NCBI GenBank assembly: GCA_964545285.1
Contig: CAZJEW010000018.1
Span: forward strand, 1-25,185
Length of the DNA: 25,185 nucleotides
Reading direction: 5' to 3'
DNA from: CAG-1000 sp964545285
Lineage (GTDB): Bacteria > Bacillota_I > Bacilli_A > RF39 > UBA660
The notes under the pieces are model-generated. The model was given only the letters and a program-made list of their open reading frames with translations, searched no databases and had not been told where the DNA came from. Every line of letters starts with the position of its first letter. The stretch's first letter is position 1. Shown here piece by piece: positions 8,329-15,194 of this stretch. The position numbers and the translations under genes were made by a program.

Positions 8329-9522
8329 TTATTCACATGTCCAATCTTTCAACTTCTCTTTATTTTTAATAGTTAAGGGAACTGTATTTAATTTATATAA
8401 AGTAGTATAGCCTTCAGGATAATTATTTAAATCTATAGAATATGTTAATAAACTCTCAGTATAGTTACTAGTTATACTATATTTTTCAAGTGTAGCATGC
8501 TCTTCAGCTAATACAGATTTATATTTTTCTGTTTCAGCATTTGATGAATCTGAAGTATATGTTTTACTAACATCATAACTATCTAATTTATAATTCGTAA
8601 AATGATACGTATTAGTATATAGTAAATTTATTAATGAATTACTTATTTTAAAAGTACATACTACTGTTTGAGAAGATTTTTCTTCTTCTTTTGTATATTC
8701 TACTACTTTAGCATAAAAGGTAGCCAAATATACATCATTAGTTACATATATACTATATAATGTAACAACACCATTTTCAACTTTAGTATCAGGATTAAAT
8801 AATTCTTTATATAGTAGTTCTTGATTTGAATTATATAATTCTACATAAATATCTAAATTTTCGGGTTTTGATATATTTTTATCAGATACATATGTTAAAG
8901 ATATAGTTCCATCTGAAGCTTGTTTAAAATCATAGAATTTTACTTTATTAAGTTTCATAAAACTATTGTTTTCTCCAACTTTAATAAATCCATTTACAAG
9001 ATTGTTACTTGTAGAATCAGGAGTAATACCATTAACATATTGATAATTATCTTCTGTTAATAAATCAACTACATCATCTATAAAAAAGGTTACTAATAAT
9101 AACACAATTATTGCTATAAAAAATAATAAATTACTAGATTTTTTATTTGAACTTGTATTAAGTTCTGTTACAGGAGCAGCTGTATGTTCAATAGGAGTAG
9201 CTACTTCTTGAATTGTTGTTTGATTACCATTAACAACTGTTGGTTTTACTTCTGTTGCAGTTGCTTTAGTGTCAACAGAAGCAACAACATTTGGGTTTAT
9301 TACGCCTTTATTTTCTTGATTATTATTTTGAAGTGGTTGTTCTATTTTTTTTTCCTGAACCGGTTGTGACATATTCGTTGGTTTAACATTAGTGTTAGTA
9401 GCAGGCATAGGTTGAGCAACAACTTTTTTATTTTCAGCTGGCATTTGACTAGCTACTATTTTATCGTCTAATACAGGAATATTATTATTACTATTATTTT
9501 GATTACTATTTGTATTATTCAT
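8329..9522 (-). CDS. Single-pass membrane protein of unknown function
   Basis: A 397-residue protein with three parts. Residues 1-128 are low complexity, rich in Asn, Gln, Pro, Val and Thr, and probably disordered in the cytoplasm. One membrane helix lies at 131-148 (NLLFFIAIIVLLLVTFFI). A C-terminal domain of about 245 residues follows, probably outside, rich in beta-prone Tyr/Thr/Ser. Lys-Lys before the helix fits an N-in orientation. I do not recognise the outside domain. The ATG at 9522 is supported by AAAGGTGAT six bases upstream; a GTG at 9531 in frame sits inside that ribosome site. It is the first gene of an operon with scpA and scpB, so it may act in the cell envelope under the same control, but this is only context. 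Confidence 0.7.
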   Translation of the reverse strand: MNNTNSNQNNSNNNIPVLDDKIVASQMPAENKKVVAQPMPATNTNVKPTNMSQPVQEKKIEQPLQNNNQENKGVINPNVVASVDTKATATEVKPTVVNGNQTTIQEVATPIEHTAAPVTELNTSSNKKSSNLLFFIAIIVLLLVTFFIDDVVDLLTEDNYQYVNGITPDSTSNNLVNGFIKVGENNSFMKLNKVKFYDFKQASDGTISLTYVSDKNISKPENLDIYVELYNSNQELLYKELFNPDTKVENGVVTLYSIYVTNDVYLATFYAKVVEYTKEEEKSSQTVVCTFKISNSLINLLYTNTYHFTNYKLDSYDVSKTYTSDSSNAETEKYKSVLAEEHATLEKYSITSNYTESLLTYSIDLNNYPEGYTTLYKLNTVPLTIKNKEKLKDWTCE

Positions 9523-9551
9523 TCTTATCACCTTTACTCTTTTATAAACAA

Positions 9552-9560
9552 ATTATACCA
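9552..9560 (-). promoter_or_regulatory. Extended -10 promoter of the scp operon
   Basis: Minus strand TGGTATAAT (9560-9552), a perfect -10 with the TGn extension, 30 nt before the ATG at 9522. No good -35 is seen 17 bp upstream (TATACT), which fits an extended -10 promoter. Confidence 0.6.
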
Positions 9561-9591
9561 AAAAAAAATATAAAAGTATACATTTTTAAAC

Positions 9592-9620
9592 TTTACTTTT
9601 TGCCAATATCGTGATATATT
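9592..9620 (+). promoter_or_regulatory. Promoter of the 122-residue orphan gene
   Basis: Plus strand: -35-like TTTACT (9592-9597), 17-bp spacer, -10 TATATT (9615-9620) with a TGn extension (9612-9614). A TATAAT at 9626-9631 also exists but would start RNA inside the AAAGGAG ribosome site, so the first is preferred. Confidence 0.5.
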
Positions 9621-9645
9621 ATTTGTATAATAAAGGAGAATAAAA

Positions 9646-10014
9646 ATGGAAGTTAAATTTGATAAAGAAAAAGTTGATAAAATAATTGAAAAGATGCAAA
9701 AGATATCTGAGGTAAATGCTGAATATGCAAAAGTTATTTCAAAATATACATTATCCGATAAAGAAGTTGAGTATTTAAATGCATTATCTACTTCACTTGC
9801 TAAAAGAGAAAAAACTTTAGGTAAGTTATCTAATAGTATGGAAAGTTTATTAAAGGATTGGAATTCTTATAGTTCCCCTTCTGAAAAGAGTTTAGATTTA
9901 GATGAAGATGAAAAGCCTTTAATTAATCCATCTACTCCACTTAATAATATAAATACTGTTAATATACCAATTGCTACACCTACTGATCCAATATATATAA
10001 TAGATGAAAAATAA
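9646..10014 (+). CDS. Small helical orphan protein
   Basis: A 122-residue protein I do not recognise. Residues 1-72 are charged and helix-prone with heptad-like hydrophobic spacing (for example VDKIIEKMQKI and LSTSLAKREKTL), suggesting a coiled coil or helical hairpin. Residues 75-122 are acidic, then Pro/Asn/Thr-rich and probably disordered. No signal peptide, membrane helix or cysteine. It has AAAGGAG before the ATG, its own promoter and a hairpin terminator, so it is a real monocistronic gene. It lies between the scp operon and the spoVA operon, but the sequence gives no functional link to either. Confidence 0.7.
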   Translation: MEVKFDKEKVDKIIEKMQKISEVNAEYAKVISKYTLSDKEVEYLNALSTSLAKREKTLGKLSNSMESLLKDWNSYSSPSEKSLDLDEDEKPLINPSTPLNNINTVNIPIATPTDPIYIIDEK

Positions 10015-10037
10015 ATATCACAATGTGATATTTTTTT
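10013..10037. terminator. Bidirectional terminator, orphan gene / spoVAE
   Basis: AAATATCAC (10013-10021) and GTGATATTT (10025-10033) form a 9-bp stem with a 3-nt loop. A T run follows on the plus strand (10031-10037) and a T-rich tract on the minus strand. The spoVAE stop (10038-10036) lies in the plus-strand T run. Confidence 0.8.
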
Positions 10038-10386
10038 AATGTTTTATTTTAAATAAAAGAGTTACTACGAAAGCAGACGCTATTGCTACACTTAAACATC
10101 CACCGCAATTTGTAAATACTCCTTTAAATAGTCCAATAAAACCACTTACTTTATATCCTTCACTAGCTCCAACCACTAATAAATGCCCAAAGTTTACGAT
10201 TGGAATTGTAGCTCCAGCTTTAAAAATAGATATTAATTTATCATATATACCTAATCCTGATAATATACATCCAAATATTACAAGAATTGTATTCATATGA
10301 CCAGGAGTAAATTTAGTCTTTTCTAATACTGCTTGCGACAATCCACAAACTGTTCCACAAAATATAAATGCATAAATATATGTCAT
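10036..10386 (-). CDS. spoVAE: Stage V sporulation protein AE (SpoVAE/AEb)
   Basis: Small membrane protein of the SpoVA channel, which moves Ca-dipicolinic acid into the developing spore and releases it at germination. Length 116 residues, matching the short AEb form. Recognisable stretches are TPGHMNTILVIFGCILSGLGIYD, GATIPIVNFGHLLVVGASEG and FTNCGGCLSVAIASAFVV. Several hydrophobic segments span the chain. It is similar in style to SpoVAC (GxLLTGLGFFD, VPTTGFAN), as expected because these subunits are related. The ATG overlaps the spoVAD stop by four bases (ATGA). Last gene of spoVAC-AD-AE, the core set also found in clostridia. Confidence 0.93.
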   Translation of the reverse strand: MTYIYAFIFCGTVCGLSQAVLEKTKFTPGHMNTILVIFGCILSGLGIYDKLISIFKAGATIPIVNFGHLLVVGASEGYKVSGFIGLFKGVFTNCGGCLSVAIASAFVVTLLFKIKH

Positions 10387-11345
10387 ATTACCTCCAATGA
10401 AATTGCATGAGCAATTGAAGGCATAGGTAATTTTAAATTACTACTGACTACAGAATGTAGAGAACCTGTACCAACTATTAATATTTTTTTGTATTTTTTT
10501 TGTTTTAAAATATAATCAAATAATATTAGCCCTATACATATTGGGCCACTAGCTCCAGCATAAATAGTATTTTCTTTATAAAAAATATTACCCGAATCAA
10601 TTACATTAGTTAATTTATCTTTATAAACTTTTTTATAATATTCTTTCATTATGTTAAGACCATACTCTCCTAAATCTCCTGTTAGTATTAAATCATAATA
10701 TGCTGAATTTCTATTTGTATCTTTTAAATGATCATTAATTACTTTTGCACAAGAAGGTGCCATAGCAGAACCCATATCATTTGCATCTTTATGATTAGTT
10801 TTGATTATTTTACCAATAGTAGCAGATTCTATTTTTAAATTACTTACTTCATTAGATAAAAGAACACTTACACTACCAGTTGCAGTACATCCATTAACCA
10901 TTTTTCGAATCGCACCATATTCAATTGGAAATCTGAATTGCTTTTCACTAACTAAATTATGTGATGATACAGTTACTATTATTTTATCATTATTAATAAA
11001 TTTGCTCCCAATAATTATACCTTCTATTAAAGATGCACATGCACTATATATATTTAATGATGAAATATTAAATTTAGAATTACAAATACTAGATGCTAAA
11101 TTTTGATTTTGTAAATCACTATTAATTAATAAACTTATATCATTTTCTAAAAGATGATTATTTTTTAATAATCCATCAATAGTTATTTCTTGATACTTAG
11201 CTTCAGTTTCTTCAATAGACTTATTATCTAAAAAATAATTATCAATATATTTATTAACATTATTTTTAACTATAGGATTATTTAATTTTGAAGCAAGAAG
11301 TGTATATTTGTCATTAATATAAACATTATTAAAATAGTATGTCAT
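10383..11345 (-). CDS. spoVAD: Stage V sporulation protein AD (SpoVAD)
   Basis: Soluble, thiolase-fold subunit of the SpoVA machine; the Bacillus protein binds dipicolinic acid. At 320 residues it is slightly shorter than the Bacillus protein (about 338). Diagnostic stretches are IYSACASLIEG, VSSHNLVSEKQFRFPIEYG, DANDMGSAMAPSCAKVI, LILTGDLGEYGL, then AGASGPICIGL and PMPSIAHAISLE at the C-terminus. No membrane helix. ATG overlaps the spoVAC stop (ATGA at 11345-11342), so translation is coupled. The N-terminus is a little short and divergent, but the core is well kept, which suggests a working protein. Confidence 0.95.
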   Translation of the reverse strand: MTYYFNNVYINDKYTLLASKLNNPIVKNNVNKYIDNYFLDNKSIEETEAKYQEITIDGLLKNNHLLENDISLLINSDLQNQNLASSICNSKFNISSLNIYSACASLIEGIIIGSKFINNDKIIVTVSSHNLVSEKQFRFPIEYGAIRKMVNGCTATGSVSVLLSNEVSNLKIESATIGKIIKTNHKDANDMGSAMAPSCAKVINDHLKDTNRNSAYYDLILTGDLGEYGLNIMKEYYKKVYKDKLTNVIDSGNIFYKENTIYAGASGPICIGLILFDYILKQKKYKKILIVGTGSLHSVVSSNLKLPMPSIAHAISLEVI

Positions 11346-11776
11346 AATATTAAACTCCTTATATATCCAAAAATTATTCCAAATATAACACCATATAAAA
11401 TAATACTACCAGTTAGTTTAAATATATTACTTCCAATTCCTTTTACAAATCCTTCTTTTTTATAATCCATAGCTGAACTAGTCATAGTATTTGCAAATCC
11501 TGTCGTAGGAACTATTAAACCACATTTACAAAAACTTAATACTTTATCAAAAAAACCTAATCCGGTTAATAATGATCCAATAACAACTAAAGTTATTGAA
11601 ACATATAAATAAGATTTAGATACTGCTATACTAAATAATTTCACATACCATTCAGATAATAATTGACATAATACTGCAATTAAACCACCAGAAAAAAAAG
11701 CAATCATTATATTTTTTAATGGATTTTCTTTTAAAATAATACTTTTAACAAGTTCATCATATTCTTTATTATTCAT
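11342..11776 (-). CDS. spoVAC: Stage V sporulation protein AC (SpoVAC)
   Basis: Membrane subunit of the SpoVA dipicolinate channel; the Bacillus protein behaves as a mechanosensitive channel. With the ATG at 11776 the protein has 144 residues and aligns end to end with the family. Motifs are FSGGLIAVLCQ, GSLLTGLGFFDKV, VPTTGFANTMTSSAMDYKKEG and SNIFKLTGSIILYGV. The open frame extends back to 11830 (TTG) with another ATG at 11812, but these extra residues lack family counterparts and would run into the divergent tRNA promoter. None of the candidate starts has a clear ribosome site. First gene of the operon; a sporulation sigma factor promoter is expected by analogy but I could not identify one. 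Confidence 0.93.
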   Translation of the reverse strand: MNNKEYDELVKSIILKENPLKNIMIAFFSGGLIAVLCQLLSEWYVKLFSIAVSKSYLYVSITLVVIGSLLTGLGFFDKVLSFCKCGLIVPTTGFANTMTSSAMDYKKEGFVKGIGSNIFKLTGSIILYGVIFGIIFGYIRSLIL

Positions 11777-11817
11777 AATAATATTATTATCAATATTATT
11801 TAAATGATACATAAATA

Positions 11818-11846
11818 TTGATAAAATCAATAAATTATGATATTAT
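11818..11846 (+). promoter_or_regulatory. tRNA-Glu promoter
   Basis: TTGATA (11818-11823), 17-bp spacer, TATTAT (11841-11846), placing the start of RNA a few bases before the mature tRNA at 11859. TTGAT-AAA-ATCAA (11818-11830) is an inverted repeat covering the -35. Confidence 0.75.
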
Positions 11847-11858
11847 CTATAAGTACTT

Positions 11859-11934
11859 GGCCTGTTGGTGAAATGGTTAACACATTGCCCTCTCAAGGCA
11901 ACATTCATGGGTTCAAATCCCATACGGGTCACCA
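11859..11934 (+). tRNA. tRNA-Glu (anticodon CTC)
   Basis: A 76-nt cloverleaf: acceptor GGCCTGT pairs with ACGGGTC (two G-U pairs), D-arm GTG/CAC, anticodon stem TTGCC/GGCAA with loop CTCTCAA (anticodon CTC, reads GAG), T-arm ATGGG/CCCAT with loop TTCAAAT. Discriminator A and the CCA end (11932-11934) are encoded. Its sequence closely resembles Bacillus tRNA-Glu, but with CTC instead of the usual TTC anticodon. Confidence 0.95.
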
Positions 11935-11945
11935 AATAAGAAACT

Positions 11946-11970
11946 AGTCTTTACAAATAAGACTTTTTTT
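11946..11970 (+). terminator. Terminator after tRNA-Glu
   Basis: AGTCTT (11946-11951) pairs with AAGACT (11959-11964) around a 7-nt loop, followed by seven T (11964-11970). The stem is short, so some read-through into the next gene is possible. Confidence 0.6.
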
Positions 11971-12008
11971 GTTACCATAATAATTATATTTTTCATAAGG
12001 GGGTAATA

Positions 12009-13073
12009 ATGAAAAAAATGAACAATAGTAAATTTCTTAAAGAACTTACTTCAAAAATAAAAGAATCCACAGTTGAAGTAGTTGAAAATCCAAATCATTC
12101 TATTAGTGTAAAATTAACTAGAGGAAATGAAAGTGTATCATTACTTTATGCAGGAGATATTCAAACAATATTTTCTTGTGCAGATGTTACATCCGAATTA
12201 TCAAAAGAAGTATATAATTTCTTATTAAAAGTTAATGGGTGTGCATTACCAGTAATTAAATATGATACTACATTAAGCAATGGATTTATTACTCATGATT
12301 CAGTTTGGGGTGATGATGCTAGCGTTTTATTAGAGTCATTAACAAGTGCAACAAGTGAATATAAAGGCACACCACTTGAAATTCAATTAAGCAATGTTCA
12401 AATATTAAACAAATCAACAAAAGAATATGAAAATATTCCACAATCAGAAATAGAAGAAATGATTGATAATGGTAATACTGATGATGAATTATTATCAATG
12501 TTAAAAGATATTTTTAGTGAACAAGATAAATCAAGTAATCATAATTCCAATATGGATTCAGATCTAGATTCTCTATTAGACAATTTACTTGGAGAAAATG
12601 ATGATTATGAAGTATTAAATGAAGATAAAGATAGTGAGAAAAAAATAGAAGGAATCTACCCCGGTACTTCCAAATCTTATGCATCATTTATTGATGAAAT
12701 ACCTGAATTTAATTTGTTTTTATTAATTGTTAATTCTAAAAATGAGATTGAAAGAGAAATACCAAGTATGTTATTACATAAAGGTAAAAGTAGATCTTTT
12801 GATGAAGCTAAATATGGTTTAATGTATTTAATATATCAAACTAGAAAATTTGGAACAAACATTCCTGATATTCAAGATGGTGATGATGGCTTTTTACTAA
12901 CACCTGAAATAAATGAATGGATGGAATACTATGAAAAACATCTTAACTCACTTTCTAAAGATGAATTAAACGATATTATTACAAGACAATTAGCAGGTGT
13001 TGATTCAAGTATGTATGCTCCTGAATTAACATGGCAAGAATATAAATCTAAACAAGAAAGAACTCTTAAGTAG
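12009..13073 (+). CDS. Conserved-looking cytoplasmic protein of unknown function
   Basis: A 354-residue protein I do not recognise. An N-terminal alpha/beta-like domain (about 1-140) is followed by an acidic Ser/Asp/Asn-rich linker (about 165-210, with DSDLDSLLDNLLGENDD) and a second, Trp/Tyr-rich helical domain (about 215-354). There is no signal peptide or membrane segment. AAGGGGG seven bases before the ATG is a strong ribosome site. It follows tRNA-Glu with a short gap and ends in its own terminator, so it is monocistronic or reached by tRNA read-through; no convincing -35/-10 pair is seen in 11971-12000. Nothing in it links clearly to murT downstream. Confidence 0.75.
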   Translation: MKKMNNSKFLKELTSKIKESTVEVVENPNHSISVKLTRGNESVSLLYAGDIQTIFSCADVTSELSKEVYNFLLKVNGCALPVIKYDTTLSNGFITHDSVWGDDASVLLESLTSATSEYKGTPLEIQLSNVQILNKSTKEYENIPQSEIEEMIDNGNTDDELLSMLKDIFSEQDKSSNHNSNMDSDLDSLLDNLLGENDDYEVLNEDKDSEKKIEGIYPGTSKSYASFIDEIPEFNLFLLIVNSKNEIEREIPSMLLHKGKSRSFDEAKYGLMYLIYQTRKFGTNIPDIQDGDDGFLLTPEINEWMEYYEKHLNSLSKDELNDIITRQLAGVDSSMYAPELTWQEYKSKQERTLK

Positions 13074-13084
13074 TTCTTTTTCTT
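13057..13084 (+). terminator. Terminator overlapping the stop of the 354-residue gene
   Basis: AAAGAACT (13057-13064) and AGTTCTTT (13072-13079) form an 8-bp stem with a 7-nt loop, followed by a T-rich tract. The TAG stop (13071-13073) is at the loop/stem border, so the last four codons are part of the hairpin. Confidence 0.7.
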
Positions 13085-13130
13085 TATAATTTATAATAAA
13101 AATTGTATAATAAATATAGAGGTGAATTAT

Positions 13131-14468
13131 ATGTGGAAGTTTTTAGTAATACTTGCTTGTAAAACAATAAACTTTGCAAGTAAAGTAACAGGACACGAAG
13201 GAAGCGTTATTGGAGGATATTGGGCTAATAAATTATATAAAAACATATTAAAAAAAATCAAATTGCCTAAATATGTTATTGGTATAACTGGTTCAAATGG
13301 TAAGAGTTCTTCTACAGAATTAATAAATAAAATATTAACAAGTAATAATTATTCAGTAATTTATAATAAAGAAGGAAGTAATACTATAAATGCAATTACA
13401 TCTCTTGTTTTAAATAACTCTACTCTTTTTGGAAAAGTTAAAAAAGATGTTCTTTTAATGGAATTAGATGAACAATATATGAAAACTGTATTTGAATATA
13501 TAAAACCAACACATTTAATGATTACAAATATTACAAGAGATCAACCACCAAGAAACTCAAGTCCTTATAAAATATTTGAATGTATAAAAAATTGTATTCC
13601 AAAAGAAACACATTTAATTCTTAATGCAGATGATCCATATGTAAATAGGATTAGAATAAATTATATGGGTCCTGTAACAACATATGGAATAGACAATAAT
13701 AATTATTCAAAACTAACAAAACTTAATAACATGGATGCTTGCTATTGCCCTATTTGTCATAAAAAATTAGAATATGATTTTTATCAATATGGACACATAG
13801 GTTCATATCATTGTCCTAGTTATGATTTTTTTAGAGGCAATCCAACATATGAAGCAAAAAATATTGATATAGATAATAAATTGATAACTATTAATGATAA
13901 AGAGATACATTTGCCATCTAATTTCTTATATACAGCCTATTTTGTTACTGGATGTTTTGCATTATCAAAGACATTAGGAATTAAAGATGAAGATATAATT
14001 AGAGTATTGAATGATGAAAATATTAAAACTAAAAGATTAGAAATATATGATTTTAATAATAGAAAATGGCAAATGCTTGTTAGTAAAAATGAAAATAATT
14101 TAAGTTATAAGCAATCACTAGATTATATACTTCACCAAGATGATAAAGAAAAAACAATTATTCTTGGATTTGACTCATCAAGTAGAAGATATAAAGAAAA
14201 CGATATATCTTGGATATGGGATATTGATTTTGAAAGTTTAAACGATAAATCTATAAACAATATAGTCCTTATAGGAAAATTTAATTATGATATGCTTTTA
14301 AGAATGGAATATGCTGGAATAAATAAAAGTAAATTAATATTAATAGATGATATTAATAATCTAAGTAACACTTTAAAAGAAAATACTAAAGGTAAAATTT
14401 ATTCAATGGTATGTTTCGATAAAGAGATAGAACTTAAAAAGATTATAAAGGAGGATAAAAATGATTAA
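13131..14468 (+). CDS. murT: Lipid II isoglutaminyl synthase, MurT subunit
   Basis: Mur-ligase-type ATPase that, with GatD, amidates D-Glu of lipid II to D-isoglutamine. With the ATG at 13131 it has 445 residues. P-loop GITGSNGKSS (51-60) and NADDPY (165-170) are Mur-ligase motifs. The zinc-ribbon insert reads CPIC (206-209) and HCPSY (227-231): the expected fourth Cys is Tyr231. The C-terminal domain keeps the DISWIWDIDFE region that holds the family's catalytic Asp. AGAGGTG lies seven bases before this ATG; a GTG at 13122 in frame lies inside that ribosome site and is not the start. gatD overlaps by 8 nt and has its own AAGGAGG inside the murT tail. Confidence 0.93.
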   Translation: MWKFLVILACKTINFASKVTGHEGSVIGGYWANKLYKNILKKIKLPKYVIGITGSNGKSSSTELINKILTSNNYSVIYNKEGSNTINAITSLVLNNSTLFGKVKKDVLLMELDEQYMKTVFEYIKPTHLMITNITRDQPPRNSSPYKIFECIKNCIPKETHLILNADDPYVNRIRINYMGPVTTYGIDNNNYSKLTKLNNMDACYCPICHKKLEYDFYQYGHIGSYHCPSYDFFRGNPTYEAKNIDIDNKLITINDKEIHLPSNFLYTAYFVTGCFALSKTLGIKDEDIIRVLNDENIKTKRLEIYDFNNRKWQMLVSKNENNLSYKQSLDYILHQDDKEKTIILGFDSSSRRYKENDISWIWDIDFESLNDKSINNIVLIGKFNYDMLLRMEYAGINKSKLILIDDINNLSNTLKENTKGKIYSMVCFDKEIELKKIIKEDKND

Positions 14469-15186
14469 TGTATTACATTTATATTATGATTTAATGTCCT
14501 TATATGGAGAAAATGGTAATGTTAGAGCTATTGCACATGAGCTAAAAAGATCTAATATAAAAGTTAATGTAGATTATAAATCTCTATATGATAAAATTGA
14601 TTTTACTAAATATGATATTGTGTATATTGGATCTTCAGATGAAGAGAATTTATTAATAGCTCTTAATGATTTAAAATTAAGAAAAGAAGAAATAACAAAA
14701 TATGTTGAATCAAATAAATATTTATTCTTAACTGGCAATGCTATATATTTATTCGGAAGTAAATTAAAGACTTTAGACGGGGATTTAGATACCCTTAAGG
14801 TATTTAACTATAAAGTTGAATATTTAGCTGAAGATGCCTTTAAAAACGCTTCTAAATTAAGGATTGTTGGTGAAACAAGAAGTACAAGTAAATTAATTAA
14901 TGAAACTATAATAGGATTTCAAAATAGATGTGGTTTAATATATAATATAAAGACACCTTTATTTAAAACAAATACTAAATATTCAAATGATAATAAAAGT
15001 ACAAGTGAAGGATTTATTTATAAAAATGTTTATGCAACACATAATATAGGGCCTTTATTTATAAGAAATCCTTACTTATTAGATTATTTTTTAGAAAAAA
15101 TATGTAAAGAGAAAAAACTTAAATATTTAAAAGAAGAAGAATCAACATCTAAAAAAGCATATAAAAAATACTTAGATAATTACTAA
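14461..15186 (+). CDS. gatD: GatD-like amidotransferase subunit lacking the catalytic Cys
   Basis: Partner of MurT. In known complexes GatD is a class I glutaminase (CobB/CobQ type) that releases ammonia for lipid II amidation. The 241-residue protein aligns over its length with family landmarks: LYGENGN (14-20), YIGSSDEEN (55-63), the nucleophile-elbow region LFLTGNAIYLFG (88-99), GFQNRCG (152-158) and ATHNIGPLFIRNP (192-204) with His194. The elbow normally reads ICGGYQFLG; here the Cys is Thr91 (ACT at 14731-14733) and the second Gly is Asn. His194 matches the catalytic His. So it should not hydrolyse glutamine by the usual route. The frame is intact and the start has a perfect AAGGAGG. It may be a scaffold, with MurT using free ammonia, or have another role. 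Confidence 0.88.
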   Translation: MINVLHLYYDLMSLYGENGNVRAIAHELKRSNIKVNVDYKSLYDKIDFTKYDIVYIGSSDEENLLIALNDLKLRKEEITKYVESNKYLFLTGNAIYLFGSKLKTLDGDLDTLKVFNYKVEYLAEDAFKNASKLRIVGETRSTSKLINETIIGFQNRCGLIYNIKTPLFKTNTKYSNDNKSTSEGFIYKNVYATHNIGPLFIRNPYLLDYFLEKICKEKKLKYLKEEESTSKKAYKKYLDNY

Positions 15187-15194
15187 GTATTTTT
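15164..15194. terminator. Bidirectional terminator, gatD / psd
   Basis: AAAAATACTTAG (15164-15175) and CTAAGTATTTTT (15183-15194) form a perfect 12-bp stem with a 7-nt loop. T-rich tracts follow on both strands. Both stop codons (gatD TAA 15184-15186, psd TAG 15185-15183) lie in the right arm. Confidence 0.85.

Noticed and set aside
11777..11858. Sigma-G promoter for spoVAC
   Set aside because: I looked for a -35/-10 pair near the Bacillus sigma-G pattern on the minus strand. CATAAT-like boxes exist, but none has a fitting -35, and the region is too AT-rich to decide.
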